Source: Planctomycetota bacterium (GTDB taxonomy: Bacteria; Planctomycetota; Planctomycetia; Pirellulales; UBA1268). From it: DNA of 64,000 nucleotides. Positions within the stretch are counted from its first letter, which is position 1. Every line of letters starts with the position of its first letter. The notes beneath the pieces are model-generated. The model saw only the letters and a program-made list of their open reading frames with translations, searched no databases and had not been told where the DNA came from. The stretch is taken from positions 1 to 64,000 of the forward strand of contig QWOQ01000016.1 of assembly GCA_003669585.1 (NCBI GenBank), read 5' to 3'. Below are positions 54,688 to 63,283 of this stretch, piece after piece. The position numbers and the translations under genes are program-made.

Positions 54688-55281
54688 ATGCGACAGATTC
54701 TCTCACAGCAGCAACTTGATGAGGGGGTTACACGTCTGGCCCAATTCATTGACTGCTCAAAGAGTGCTCCTCCTCTCACGATCATAGGAGTGCTCAACGG
54801 AAGTATTGTGTTGGTTGCCGATTTGATTCGACGCTTGGAAGGGCCTCTCCGCATCGCAATGGTATGGGCCAGTAGTTATCGAGGCGACGCGATCACTGCT
54901 GGAAATCTTGAACTGCGAATGGATGTGCTCCCAGATCTGAAAGATCAGGACGTGCTGGTGGTCGACGATATCTTCGATACCGGTCATACGCTCCAGACGA
55001 TCATCAAGGAAATCTCCACATATAATCCAATCAGAATTCGGACACTTGTTCTTCTCAAAAAACATGGGAAGTCGCAAGTGTCAATCGCCCCAGATTTTAT
55101 TGGGTTTGAAATTCCAGATGAGTTTGTGGTTGGGTACGGTTTGGATTTCAACGGTCTCTGGCGACATCTTCCCTATCTTGCGGCCTTGGATCCGGAGGAC
55201 CGTGTAGAGGATAAAGTTGCGATTGTGCCCGCAGTGAGACGAGTTGAAAACGATCTCTCGATCTCAGAGCCAGAAGAATGA
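54688..55281 (+). CDS. hpt: Hypoxanthine phosphoribosyltransferase
   Basis: The 197-residue product has the type I PRTase signature VLVVDDIFDTGHT (PRPP loop), LTIIGVLNGSIVLVADLIRRL, RGDAITAG (flexible loop) and FVVGYGLDFNGLWRHLPYLAAL, all characteristic of Hpt. It salvages hypoxanthine and guanine with PRPP. The ATG is preceded only by a weak site. The stop overlaps the next gene in an ATGA arrangement, so the glycosyltransferase is translationally coupled to it. The last 25 residues form an acidic tail not needed for activity. Confidence 0.93.
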   Translation: MRQILSQQQLDEGVTRLAQFIDCSKSAPPLTIIGVLNGSIVLVADLIRRLEGPLRIAMVWASSYRGDAITAGNLELRMDVLPDLKDQDVLVVDDIFDTGHTLQTIIKEISTYNPIRIRTLVLLKKHGKSQVSIAPDFIGFEIPDEFVVGYGLDFNGLWRHLPYLAALDPEDRVEDKVAIVPAVRRVENDLSISEPEE

Positions 55282-56402
55282 GCAGGCCGATGACATCAAT
55301 TGTTGAGCAGAGACCAATGATGCAGCAGCGTTGTATTTTTATCATTGCTCGCGGGGGTGAGGCAGTAGGCACTTCAGGACAGTTGGCGATTGCTGCCCGC
55401 GGTTTTTTTTCTCGTGGCTGGGATGTGCATGTTGCAGTGTTGTCGGCGGGGGGGGGCTTGATCGACAGGTTGATCGATGCCGGAGTAATCGTTCACGCTG
55501 TGGGAAATCGATGTCAGCCGGATATGGCTGCATGGCTACGATTGGCGTCGCTTTTGCGCAGGCACAATCCCAACATCGTTCAGACTTGGGGCTCTACGGC
55601 AGCACGGTGGGGGCTCAGCGCAGCACACATAGCGGGACGCGCAAAGACCGTGGCCTGTTTGGCGGTTGAACCGAGTACACGTGAACCGCTCATGCCTCTT
55701 TTGCGAAGAGCGTCCCGAGTGGTGGTCTGTTCGGATTCGCTCAAGGAGTCGTGGCTGACGCGAGGGCTTGGCTCCAATCGTGTGATTATGGTGCCGCCTG
55801 GAATTTCATCAGGTATGGCGATGCAAGTGCCCAGAGAGGACGTAGCCAGAGAGCTTGGGCTTTTGGTCGATCGGCCGTGGACGCTTTGTGTTGCACCACT
55901 GGAAAGCAGTTCGAGAATCGAGGCATGGCTTTGGGCAGTAGACCAACTCGATGTTGTCTGCCCTGGTATCGAGCATGTGATCGTGGGGAATGGTCCTTTG
56001 AAAAACAAACTACGTCGATGGGCGAAAATTCAGAATATTGATGCTCGAGTGCATGCTCGAACAGAGTGTCGTCACGTGACCGCGCTCCTGCCGCATTTGC
56101 GTCTGGTCTGGCAAGCGGGAAACGTCGCCTACGGTGGAGCGATTCTGGATGCCATGGCCGAAGGAGTTCCTGCGGTTGCAGTCGATTCACCGGCGGCACG
56201 ACAGTTGATCGCCGACAACCAGACTGGGCGGATCGTCACCGCCCGCCCGGCAAGCGAATTGCCGCGACGAAGTCTTGAAGTGATCGAATCGGACGACTGT
56301 TTTAATCGATACAGCATCGCTTCACGGGAGCGAGTTGAGAAAAATTTCCCTATTCATCTCTTTGAAGCATCGCACGAATCGATCATCGAACAACTGTTGT
56401 GA
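55278..56402 (+). CDS. GT4-type glycosyltransferase
   Basis: The 374-residue protein has a two-domain GT-B layout. The N-terminal domain has GTSGQLAIAARGFFSRGWDVHVAVL, and the C-terminal nucleotide-sugar domain has VIVGNGPLKNKLRRWAK, LRLVWQAGNVAYGGAILDAMAEGVPAVAVD and NQTGRIV. The GG-x-LDAMAEG-PAVA pattern is the family 4 donor-binding region, although the usual first Glu of the EX7E motif is not conserved. It may add sugars to lipid or surface glycans. Its coupling with hpt is probably incidental. There is no signal peptide, so it is cytoplasmic or peripheral. Confidence 0.85.
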   Translation: MSRPMTSIVEQRPMMQQRCIFIIARGGEAVGTSGQLAIAARGFFSRGWDVHVAVLSAGGGLIDRLIDAGVIVHAVGNRCQPDMAAWLRLASLLRRHNPNIVQTWGSTAARWGLSAAHIAGRAKTVACLAVEPSTREPLMPLLRRASRVVVCSDSLKESWLTRGLGSNRVIMVPPGISSGMAMQVPREDVARELGLLVDRPWTLCVAPLESSSRIEAWLWAVDQLDVVCPGIEHVIVGNGPLKNKLRRWAKIQNIDARVHARTECRHVTALLPHLRLVWQAGNVAYGGAILDAMAEGVPAVAVDSPAARQLIADNQTGRIVTARPASELPRRSLEVIESDDCFNRYSIASRERVEKNFPIHLFEASHESIIEQLL

Positions 56403-56778
56403 GCCAATCGTTTGAGCGGTGTCACCCTGACCCGCTCCCCCTTCAGCGGCACCACTTCGAGAAAGAGAATCTGGTGTCACAACCAAATCGCTCAATGATT
56501 CGACGAAAATAAAGAGCAGACCGAACGGATCATTCTGAGACCCTGGAGATGATGAGGTCGAAGTAAGCAAAGGCTTATAGCCGTTGCCGAGACAGTCAAA
56601 AAGACGATCGACGGCAGCGGCCGCTACGTCTTCGTCAAAGGGGAATGAGCCAACACTCCACAACGGGTTCAACGAGAATGAAGGAACCTACACGAAGGCG
56701 TGCCACTGCAGCAAACAATTCGTAAACATTCAAAGAATCGCAATGTGCACAGCAGGCGTGGAGCGATGCGGGTGCTAT

Positions 56779-56808
56779 TGGTGTTGATCAGCATAGTGAT
56801 CAACACCA
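56779..56808. repeat. Perfect inverted repeat with 12-base arms
   Basis: TGGTGTTGATCA at 56779-56790 is complementary to TGATCAACACCA at 56797-56808 around a 6-base loop. No T-run follows on either side. It may be a terminator of the upstream operon or a protein-binding palindrome. Confidence 0.6.
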
Positions 56809-56946
56809 TCGATCGCGATGGCTGAAAACTCTGTCGCTCTCTGCGATGAGGCCTCACTCTGCAGTATGAGAGTGCAACGTTTGTTGCAAAAATGATCTAA
56901 GGTGCCTAGAAGCTACAAAAGTAGCGCAGCGAGTCGTTTCGTGACG

Positions 56947-56970
56947 AATAGTCGAAATCCGACTATTTTT
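56947..56970 (+). terminator. Candidate rho-independent terminator
   Basis: AATAGTCG at 56947-56954 pairs with CGACTATT at 56960-56967 around a 5-base loop and is followed by a run of Ts to 56970. It points rightwards, 545 bp after the glycosyltransferase gene and before the beta-helix gene. Confidence 0.55.
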
Positions 56971-57058
56971 ATGATCATAAAATAGATGCCGAGGTGATTG
57001 GCACAGTTCGTGCTATTATTTTTTTTCTTAGAATCGAACAAACACAAGGGGGTGAGTC

Positions 57059-59539
57059 GTGCTGAACACAATTGGGAAGTTTGTTGCCCGATCGTCTGGC
57101 AGGCAGAAGCGGCAGCATGCTCGCCGCCGACTCTTGGAGCGTTCTGCCGGCATCGGCTTTTTCGAGCGGATGGAATCCCGTTGCATGCTTTCGGCAACCG
57201 GTCCGAGCTACGACATTGGAACCCCAACGCTCACCGATGTGTGGGTGGATCCCGTGAGCGGCAACGATGCCAACACAGGCTCTGCGCGCACGCAGGCTCT
57301 GCGAACGGTGACGGCCGCCTGGAATCGGATTCCCATGAATCAGACGCTCACCGCCACCGGTTTTCGCATCAACTTAACCACGGGCACGTATCCGGAAAGT
57401 TCGCTGCCAAACTACTGGGAGTCACGGCACGGCACACAAACCTGTCCGATCATTCTGCAAGCAGTCGACGGCGCCGGCACCGCGCGACTGCCGGCCATGA
57501 ATCTTTTCGACGTACGTTCGATGTATTTGATCGGCTTGCGCGTGGAGTCTGGGGGCGGCGACGTGCTGCACTTCGATGCGTCTAACCATATTCTGCTTCG
57601 CAACACCACCGTCGTGGGGCTTGGAAATCTGGCGACATACGACGCTCCGCAAGAAGCCCTGAAGGTGAATCAATCGCAGTATTTCTATATCGAAGACTGC
57701 GACATTTCCGGGGCCTGGGACAACGCAATCGATTTCGTGGGCGTTCAATACGGCCACGTTGTTGGCAGCAAGATCCATCGCTCCGGGGATTGGGCAATGT
57801 ATGCCAAGGGTGGCTCGGCCTCCCTCCGCGTCGAGGGCAATGAAATTTACGATGCCGGCACTGGCGGCTTCACTGCCGGGCAAGGCACCGGATTTGAGTT
57901 TATGACGTCGCCCTGGCTGCATTACGAGGCGTACGACATCAAAGTCGTCAACAACATCATCCACGACACGCAAGGAGCGGGCCTCGGCGTCAACGGCGGC
58001 TACAACATTCTCATGGCCTACAACACGCTCTACCGAGTGGGCTCGCGGAGCCACGTGATCGAGGTTGTGTACGGCGAGCGTTCCTGCGATGGCAACACCG
58101 CACAGTGCAGCGCATTCCTTGCGGCGGGAGGCTGGGGAACGTCTCTCGTTGGCGTGATCGAGTCGATCCCCAATCGCAACGTCTCGATCTATAACAACAT
58201 CGTCTACAACCCAGCCGGCTTTCAGAGTTCCTCTCAGCATTTTGCTGTGTACGGCCCGCGAACGCCATCGGCTGGCTCCAATATCCCGTCGCCTTCCTAT
58301 GCCGATGAAGGCTTGCAGATTCGCGGCAACATTATTTGGAATGGACCAGCGGACCATCCGCTGGGGCTGGAGGATTCACGGCTGAACATTTCGCAAGTGA
58401 TGGCCGACAACTCGATCGGCACAATCCAGCCGCAATTTGTCAACGCGGCTGCCGGCGATTTCCGCCCCACTACCACCAGCACGATCTTTGCTGCCACGAC
58501 CTACGCCATTCCCGCATTTACATGGACGGGATTACCGGCTCGGCCCAGCGTGCCAGTTGGCATCCTTTCAAACGCCGTGCCGATCGATCGCAGCGGCACG
58601 CTTCGCTTGTCGCCCAGCACCGCTGGGGCCTACGCGGCGCAGGGTATTGTGGCAGTGCGACCCACTGCGCCAACGCTACTGCTCCCAACGGCCGGCAACA
58701 CAACTGCCACGCTCAGGTGGACTGCGCCAGTGAGTAACGGCGGATCGCCGATCACCGATTACATCGTCGAACGTTCCACCAATGGCGGCACGAGCTGGAC
58801 GCAGATTGTGAGGCCCGTGTCGACTCTCACATCGTACGTTGCCACAGGCCTCACCAACGGCACTGCGTATGTCTTTAGAGTGATCGCCGTCAACGCCGAG
58901 GGCAGTAGCCTGCCCTCGGCTACCTCTTCGCCCGTCACGCCGGCAAGCGTGCCGAGCGCCGCAGTGCTTCTCTCGGTGGTTGCCGGCAACACAACGGCCA
59001 CACTCAGGTGGAGTGCGCCAGTGACCAACGGCGGCTCCCCGATCACGGATTACATCGTCAAGCGTTCGATCAATGGCGGCACGACTTGGACGAGGATTGT
59101 GAGGCCGGTGTCGACTCTCACATCGTACGTTGCCACAGGCCTCACCAACGGCACTGCGTATGTCTTTAAAGTGATCGCCGTCAACGCCGTCGGCAGTAGC
59201 CTGCCCTCGGCTACCTCTTCGCCCGTCACGCCGGCAAGCGTGCCGAGCGCCGCAGTGCTTCTCTCGGTGGTTGCCGGCAACACAACGGCCACGCTTACTT
59301 GGAGTGCGCCAGTGACCAACGGCGGTTCCCAGATCACCGATTACATCGTCAAGCGATCGATCAACGGCGGCACGACTTGGACGCGAATCGCCAGGCCGGT
59401 GTCGACTCTCACGTCGTACGTTGCCACAGGTCTCATCAACGGCACTGCGTATGTCTTTAAAGTGATCGCCGTCAACGCCGTCGGCATCAGCCTGCCCTCG
59501 GCTACCTCTTCGCCTGTCAGACCTGCCCTTCCGGTGTGA
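57059..59539 (+). CDS. Secreted right-handed beta-helix protein with three FN3 domains
   Basis: The GTG start follows AAGGGGG. The 826-residue protein begins with a basic stretch and the degenerate sorting motif GFFERMESRCML (residues 33-44, compare LEPRxxL). Residues about 60-510 form a pectate-lyase-like parallel beta-helix with repeated N-I-I-H/Y turns (YDIKVVNNIIHDTQGAGLGVNGG in pieces, NVSIYNNIVYNPAG, LQIRGNIIWNGP). This fits a polysaccharide lyase-like or glycan-binding domain, but no catalytic residues can be assigned. Residues about 530-825 are three fibronectin III domains of 97 residues each. It is probably an extracellular glycan-active protein, followed by a sulfatase gene. Confidence 0.85.
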   Translation: MLNTIGKFVARSSGRQKRQHARRRLLERSAGIGFFERMESRCMLSATGPSYDIGTPTLTDVWVDPVSGNDANTGSARTQALRTVTAAWNRIPMNQTLTATGFRINLTTGTYPESSLPNYWESRHGTQTCPIILQAVDGAGTARLPAMNLFDVRSMYLIGLRVESGGGDVLHFDASNHILLRNTTVVGLGNLATYDAPQEALKVNQSQYFYIEDCDISGAWDNAIDFVGVQYGHVVGSKIHRSGDWAMYAKGGSASLRVEGNEIYDAGTGGFTAGQGTGFEFMTSPWLHYEAYDIKVVNNIIHDTQGAGLGVNGGYNILMAYNTLYRVGSRSHVIEVVYGERSCDGNTAQCSAFLAAGGWGTSLVGVIESIPNRNVSIYNNIVYNPAGFQSSSQHFAVYGPRTPSAGSNIPSPSYADEGLQIRGNIIWNGPADHPLGLEDSRLNISQVMADNSIGTIQPQFVNAAAGDFRPTTTSTIFAATTYAIPAFTWTGLPARPSVPVGILSNAVPIDRSGTLRLSPSTAGAYAAQGIVAVRPTAPTLLLPTAGNTTATLRWTAPVSNGGSPITDYIVERSTNGGTSWTQIVRPVSTLTSYVATGLTNGTAYVFRVIAVNAEGSSLPSATSSPVTPASVPSAAVLLSVVAGNTTATLRWSAPVTNGGSPITDYIVKRSINGGTTWTRIVRPVSTLTSYVATGLTNGTAYVFKVIAVNAVGSSLPSATSSPVTPASVPSAAVLLSVVAGNTTATLTWSAPVTNGGSQITDYIVKRSINGGTTWTRIARPVSTLTSYVATGLINGTAYVFKVIAVNAVGISLPSATSSPVRPALPV
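58651..59523 (+). repeat. Three 291-bp fibronectin III repeats
   Basis: Copies begin near 58651, 58942 and 59233. Copies two and three are almost identical at the DNA level (for example identical runs starting at 58958 and 59249), which indicates recent duplication. Each encodes GNTTATLxW, NGGSxITDYIV, RPVSTLTSYVATGL and NGTAYVFKVIAVNA. The FN3 domain of the giant mosaic protein at 3391-3684 is of the same type. Confidence 0.9.
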
Positions 59540-59787
59540 CGATCAGTGCGTGCGAAAGGCCGAAAAGCTTCGCAGCAAACAAAATCAGGCGATTTTTTAA
59601 AAAGTCGCGACAGTTTTTCTGTTCCGCGCTGAAATTTCTCGCGAACACCAGACTGCTTAAGCGTGTGGAGCATGAGTCTCTTCTATTTTCCTGCCAAAAT
59701 TTTATAGTCTGTGGTCATTCAATTTCAAAAAGAGCATCAGCATCTGAAAGAACAATTCAACCGAGTATGAAAAAGGATGGACTCACG

Positions 59788-61365
59788 ATGAAAACTATTT
59801 GTGCTATCGCTGCCGCAGTGGCGGTTTTCGGTCTGTGTACTGACTCGAGGATGGCATTGGCTGTGCAGCCATCTCCCAAGAAACCAAACATTCTCGTTCT
59901 CTGGGGAGACGACATCGGAACGTGGAACATCAGCCACAACAATCGTGGCATGATGGGTTATAAAACTCCCAACATCGATCGCCTTGCCCGTGAAGGCATC
60001 TCCTTCACGGATTATTATGGCCAACAGAGTTGCACCGCTGGCCGCGCCGCATTTCTGGGCGGCAACGTGCCAGTTCGCACCGGTATGACAAAGGTTGGTC
60101 TGCCCGGTGCCAAAGAAGGCTGGCAGAAGTCTGATGTGACAATCGCCACAGTACTCAAAAGTCTGGGCTACACCACCGGGCAGTTTGGCAAGAATCACGT
60201 GGGCGATCGTGATCAGCATTTGCCCACCATGAATGGTTTCGACGAATTTTTTGGAAACCTCTATCACCTCAACGCCGAAGAGGAACCGGAGAATCGGGAT
60301 TACCCAAGAGACATGAAACTGGCGAACGGAAAAACGTTTCTTGAAACGTACGGCCCGCGAGGAGTGCTCAAATGTAAAGCGGACGGCAAGGGAGGCCAGA
60401 CCATTGAAAACACTGGTCCACTTACCAAGAAACGCATGGAGACCATTGACGAAGAATCGATCGAAGGCGCAAAGGATTTTATCACGCGTCAAAACAAGGC
60501 AGGAGAGCCTTTTTTCTGCTGGTGGAACGCCACCCGCATGCACTTTCGCACTCACTTAAAACAGGAGAGCGTTGGCAAGTCGGGACAGGATGAATATGGC
60601 GACGGCATGGTTGAACACGACGGACATGTGGGGGAACTGCTAGAGCATCTCGACAAACTCGGCATTGCCGACAACACGGTTGTTTTTTATTCCACAGACA
60701 ACGGCCCTCACTACAACACGTGGCCCGATGCCGGCACCACTCCTTTTCGCAGCGAGAAGAACTCAAACTGGGAAGGTGCCTATCGTGTGCCGGCTTTCAT
60801 TCGATGGCCCGGCAAGTTTCCCGCTGGTGTGACGCTCAACGGACTTGTCTCGCATGAAGACTGGTTACCAACATTCGCGGCCATCGGTGGCGATGCCACG
60901 ATCAAAGAAAAACTCGCCAAAGGTGTCGAGCTCAACGGTCGTACGTACCGAAATTGTGTTGACGGCTACAACATGTCTGAATACCTCAGTTGCAAAGAGC
61001 CACTGTCGCCTCGCAACGAGTTTTTTTATGTCAACGATGATGCTCAAATCGTTGCGATTCGTTACAACGACTGGAAGACAGTGTTTCTTGAAAACCGTGG
61101 TCAGGGATTCGGTGTTTGGCGTGAGCCGTTTACCGAATTGCGAGTGCCGCTCTTGTTTAATCTCCGACGAGATCCGTTCGAAAAATCGCAACACAGTTCA
61201 AATACCTACAACGATTGGTTTTTGGATCGTCCGTTTGTGGTGGTTCCGCTGCAGCAACTCGCGGGAAAATTTCTCATGACAATGAAGGAATACCCACCGA
61301 GCCAGACCCCCGGATCGTTCAACCTCGACAAGGTTCAAAAGATGATTGAGTCTGCGAATCGTTAG
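59788..61365 (+). CDS. Secreted type I sulfatase
   Basis: The start is taken at the ATG 59788, after AAGGATGG, which gives a proper signal peptide (MKTICAIAAAVAVFGLCTDS, cut after MALA); in-frame upstream codons reach into the previous gene. The 525-residue protein carries the sulfatase active site SCTAGRAAF (C82, the residue converted to formylglycine, in CxxGR), the metal site WGDDIG (D41, D42), GKNHVGD and STDNGPH. It hydrolyses sulfate esters of glycans or aromatic compounds in the periplasm or outside. It depends on an FGE enzyme encoded elsewhere; the SUMF1-fold genes in this window lack the catalytic Cys pair. Confidence 0.93.
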   Translation: MKTICAIAAAVAVFGLCTDSRMALAVQPSPKKPNILVLWGDDIGTWNISHNNRGMMGYKTPNIDRLAREGISFTDYYGQQSCTAGRAAFLGGNVPVRTGMTKVGLPGAKEGWQKSDVTIATVLKSLGYTTGQFGKNHVGDRDQHLPTMNGFDEFFGNLYHLNAEEEPENRDYPRDMKLANGKTFLETYGPRGVLKCKADGKGGQTIENTGPLTKKRMETIDEESIEGAKDFITRQNKAGEPFFCWWNATRMHFRTHLKQESVGKSGQDEYGDGMVEHDGHVGELLEHLDKLGIADNTVVFYSTDNGPHYNTWPDAGTTPFRSEKNSNWEGAYRVPAFIRWPGKFPAGVTLNGLVSHEDWLPTFAAIGGDATIKEKLAKGVELNGRTYRNCVDGYNMSEYLSCKEPLSPRNEFFYVNDDAQIVAIRYNDWKTVFLENRGQGFGVWREPFTELRVPLLFNLRRDPFEKSQHSSNTYNDWFLDRPFVVVPLQQLAGKFLMTMKEYPPSQTPGSFNLDKVQKMIESANR

Positions 61366-61429
61366 AAGTGTAAAGTTACAGTGCTAAAAATAACTGTAGA
61401 GGGAATGTCTCACTGACCTGTTTTTCAGA

Positions 61430-63121
61430 TCAAATTATTTCCGGCATCGTCTGCAGCCCCTGCATCATCGGCACGATCAGCTGGGCCGGGTATTCGCCGC
61501 CCATGTGCACCAGACAGGTTCCGGGATCGCTCTTTTGGTACGCCGCTGGAAAATTGCCCGTCAGCGGATTGAAGGGCGAAGGCCATCGCCCCTGAATGTC
61601 CAGTCGCATGAGATCACCGGCTTGAAAGAATGTTGCCGACTCCATCAGCGGCATGTCGATGGCGACAATTTCGCCGGGAGAGAGCAGCTGCTTTTTTTCA
61701 AAACCCAGCGGCACGTCCCAGATTATTTCTGCGGCCGGCCCCAAGGCCCGTTTGGAGGCCTTGAGCCAGCCCTTTGTCACGTTATCCAGCGGAAAGCCGT
61801 AGGAACCTTCAAACGCAACTTCCCGTCCGTCGGAAAATTTATGCACGCTGGCAAAGATCAAAACATCATCGGCACCGATCACTTCCACGAAAAGCTTGAG
61901 CCGCATTTTGCCGATCAACATCATGTCGCGAGGCACCGTCCAGAGAAAGCTCGTGCGACCCCGCCGCATGTCAAAAGCAGTGGTGCCTTGAGTGGCCGGG
62001 GATGGCTCGAGTCTGTGATCGGAATGAAGAAACAGTGGCACTGGCTGCACGTCTTCGGGCGGCCAGTGATTGGTTTCCAGAACGCAGTGGACCGTTTCTC
62101 TGGTCGCATGCACTTTGATATGCACCGCCGGGGTCTGTTCAAAACCGTTTGGCTTTCTTTTAAGAAAATGGTCAAAGAACCGGGTCTGGAGGGCCTGCGC
62201 CTCGGCCGAGTAATAGACTCCCCACTTTGGCCCGCGATGGGCGTAGAGCCACTTCTGCTTCGAGCCGATGCGATCAAACGCACGAAACGAGCCGCCGGTA
62301 TGCAGCAGCTGATCTGAAAAACTGGCGCAGATCAAAGCGGGCACTCCAATCGCTTCGAGGTCTGGCACGCACGCCTGCCACCACGCGTCAAAGTTCTCGC
62401 GAGCCACCTGCTCCTCGCGGAGACAAAGTTGCGTATGCGCCGAGCGTTTCACGCCCTGCGACCACAGCTTAAAAAAACCATTCTCTTGAATGCCACCGGG
62501 GCGGGCCAGATCCCGATAGAGATCCGAGAACCCTTCCCACGGACAGATTGCCGCAAGCGCAGGGGGCCGAGTGGCGGCGGCACGCCACTGGGCAAGGGCC
62601 AGGTATGAAACGCCGTTGAGCCCCACCTTGCCGGTGCTCCACGGTTGCTGAGCTACCCATTGAATCGCATCGTGGTAATCCTCCCCTTCCTGCTCGGAGA
62701 GCAAGGAGCTGGTCCCTTGGGAATGTCCAAAGCCCCGCAGGTCGAGATTCACAACCACATACCCTTGCGGCACCCACTGACTTGGATCGGGGCCTTCCCA
62801 GCCCGTCCACGCCGAATGGGTGATCGGCATCGATTGCTGCATGAGGCGGTATTGAAAAAGGGGTTTTCCCGGCGAAGGCAGATGATCTTTTCCATAGGGA
62901 TGCGCGCACATGATCACGGGATACCGCCCCTGATCGGTCGGACGAAAAATATTGGCCCTGAGAATCGTGCCGTCCCGCATGGGGATTTCAACATCGCGAT
63001 CAAAGATGACGTTGTCTGGCGCGGGCGTGATCGTAACCGGCGGCCGCAGCAGCCGAGCGATCCGTCGCAGCACATAAGCGAGATCGGCCTTGGCTTCAAC
63101 GAGGCGGCGAGTCTTTGTCAT
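61430..63121 (-). CDS. CocE/NonD family serine hydrolase (S15-like)
   Basis: The 563-residue protein has the family order: an alpha/beta hydrolase core with VEIPMRDGTILRANIFRP, VVVNLDLRGFGHSQG and the nucleophile S172 in GLNGVSYLALAQW. A helical cap lies near 190-260, and a C-terminal jelly-roll domain (about 350-563) carries LRLDIQGRWPSPFNP. Related enzymes are X-Pro dipeptidyl peptidases, cocaine esterases and glutaryl-7-ACA acylases; the substrate here is unknown. No signal peptide is seen. It converges on the sulfatase gene with a 64-bp gap. Confidence 0.9.
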   Translation of the reverse strand: MTKTRRLVEAKADLAYVLRRIARLLRPPVTITPAPDNVIFDRDVEIPMRDGTILRANIFRPTDQGRYPVIMCAHPYGKDHLPSPGKPLFQYRLMQQSMPITHSAWTGWEGPDPSQWVPQGYVVVNLDLRGFGHSQGTSSLLSEQEGEDYHDAIQWVAQQPWSTGKVGLNGVSYLALAQWRAAATRPPALAAICPWEGFSDLYRDLARPGGIQENGFFKLWSQGVKRSAHTQLCLREEQVARENFDAWWQACVPDLEAIGVPALICASFSDQLLHTGGSFRAFDRIGSKQKWLYAHRGPKWGVYYSAEAQALQTRFFDHFLKRKPNGFEQTPAVHIKVHATRETVHCVLETNHWPPEDVQPVPLFLHSDHRLEPSPATQGTTAFDMRRGRTSFLWTVPRDMMLIGKMRLKLFVEVIGADDVLIFASVHKFSDGREVAFEGSYGFPLDNVTKGWLKASKRALGPAAEIIWDVPLGFEKKQLLSPGEIVAIDMPLMESATFFQAGDLMRLDIQGRWPSPFNPLTGNFPAAYQKSDPGTCLVHMGGEYPAQLIVPMMQGLQTMPEII

Positions 63122-63283
63122 CGGTGGCTCATTCTGAAAGGAGTTCTATTGTGTGAATAGAAGCACAGAGCTTCGTCGTTGGCCGTTTTTTGTGCCAGTC
63201 TGTTTTTCGAAAAAGAAAACGCGACGTTAGCCGAAGGAGAGCATCCGATTGGCTTGGCCTCTGGTGGGCTCTACGAAAGTCGT

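Larger units (their letters stand above)
56403..57058. other. 656-bp gap with two hairpins
   Basis: No gene with a credible start is seen. An antisense frame from 56672 down to 56322 has only a TTG start and overlaps the glycosyltransferase end. Two structured sites are present, the perfect hairpin at 56779-56808 and the hairpin plus T-run at 56947-56970. The right end carries the ribosome site (AAGGGGG) of the beta-helix gene. Confidence 0.6.

Noticed and set aside
56322-56672. Minus-strand reading frame of 116 codons after the glycosyltransferase
   Set aside because: It has only a TTG start without a ribosome site, overlaps the glycosyltransferase end by 81 bp and resembles no family.
59536-59787. 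Upstream extension of the sulfatase into the previous gene
   Set aside because: The extra 84 codons are not sulfatase-like and would bury the signal peptide; the ATG at 59788 has a ribosome site.
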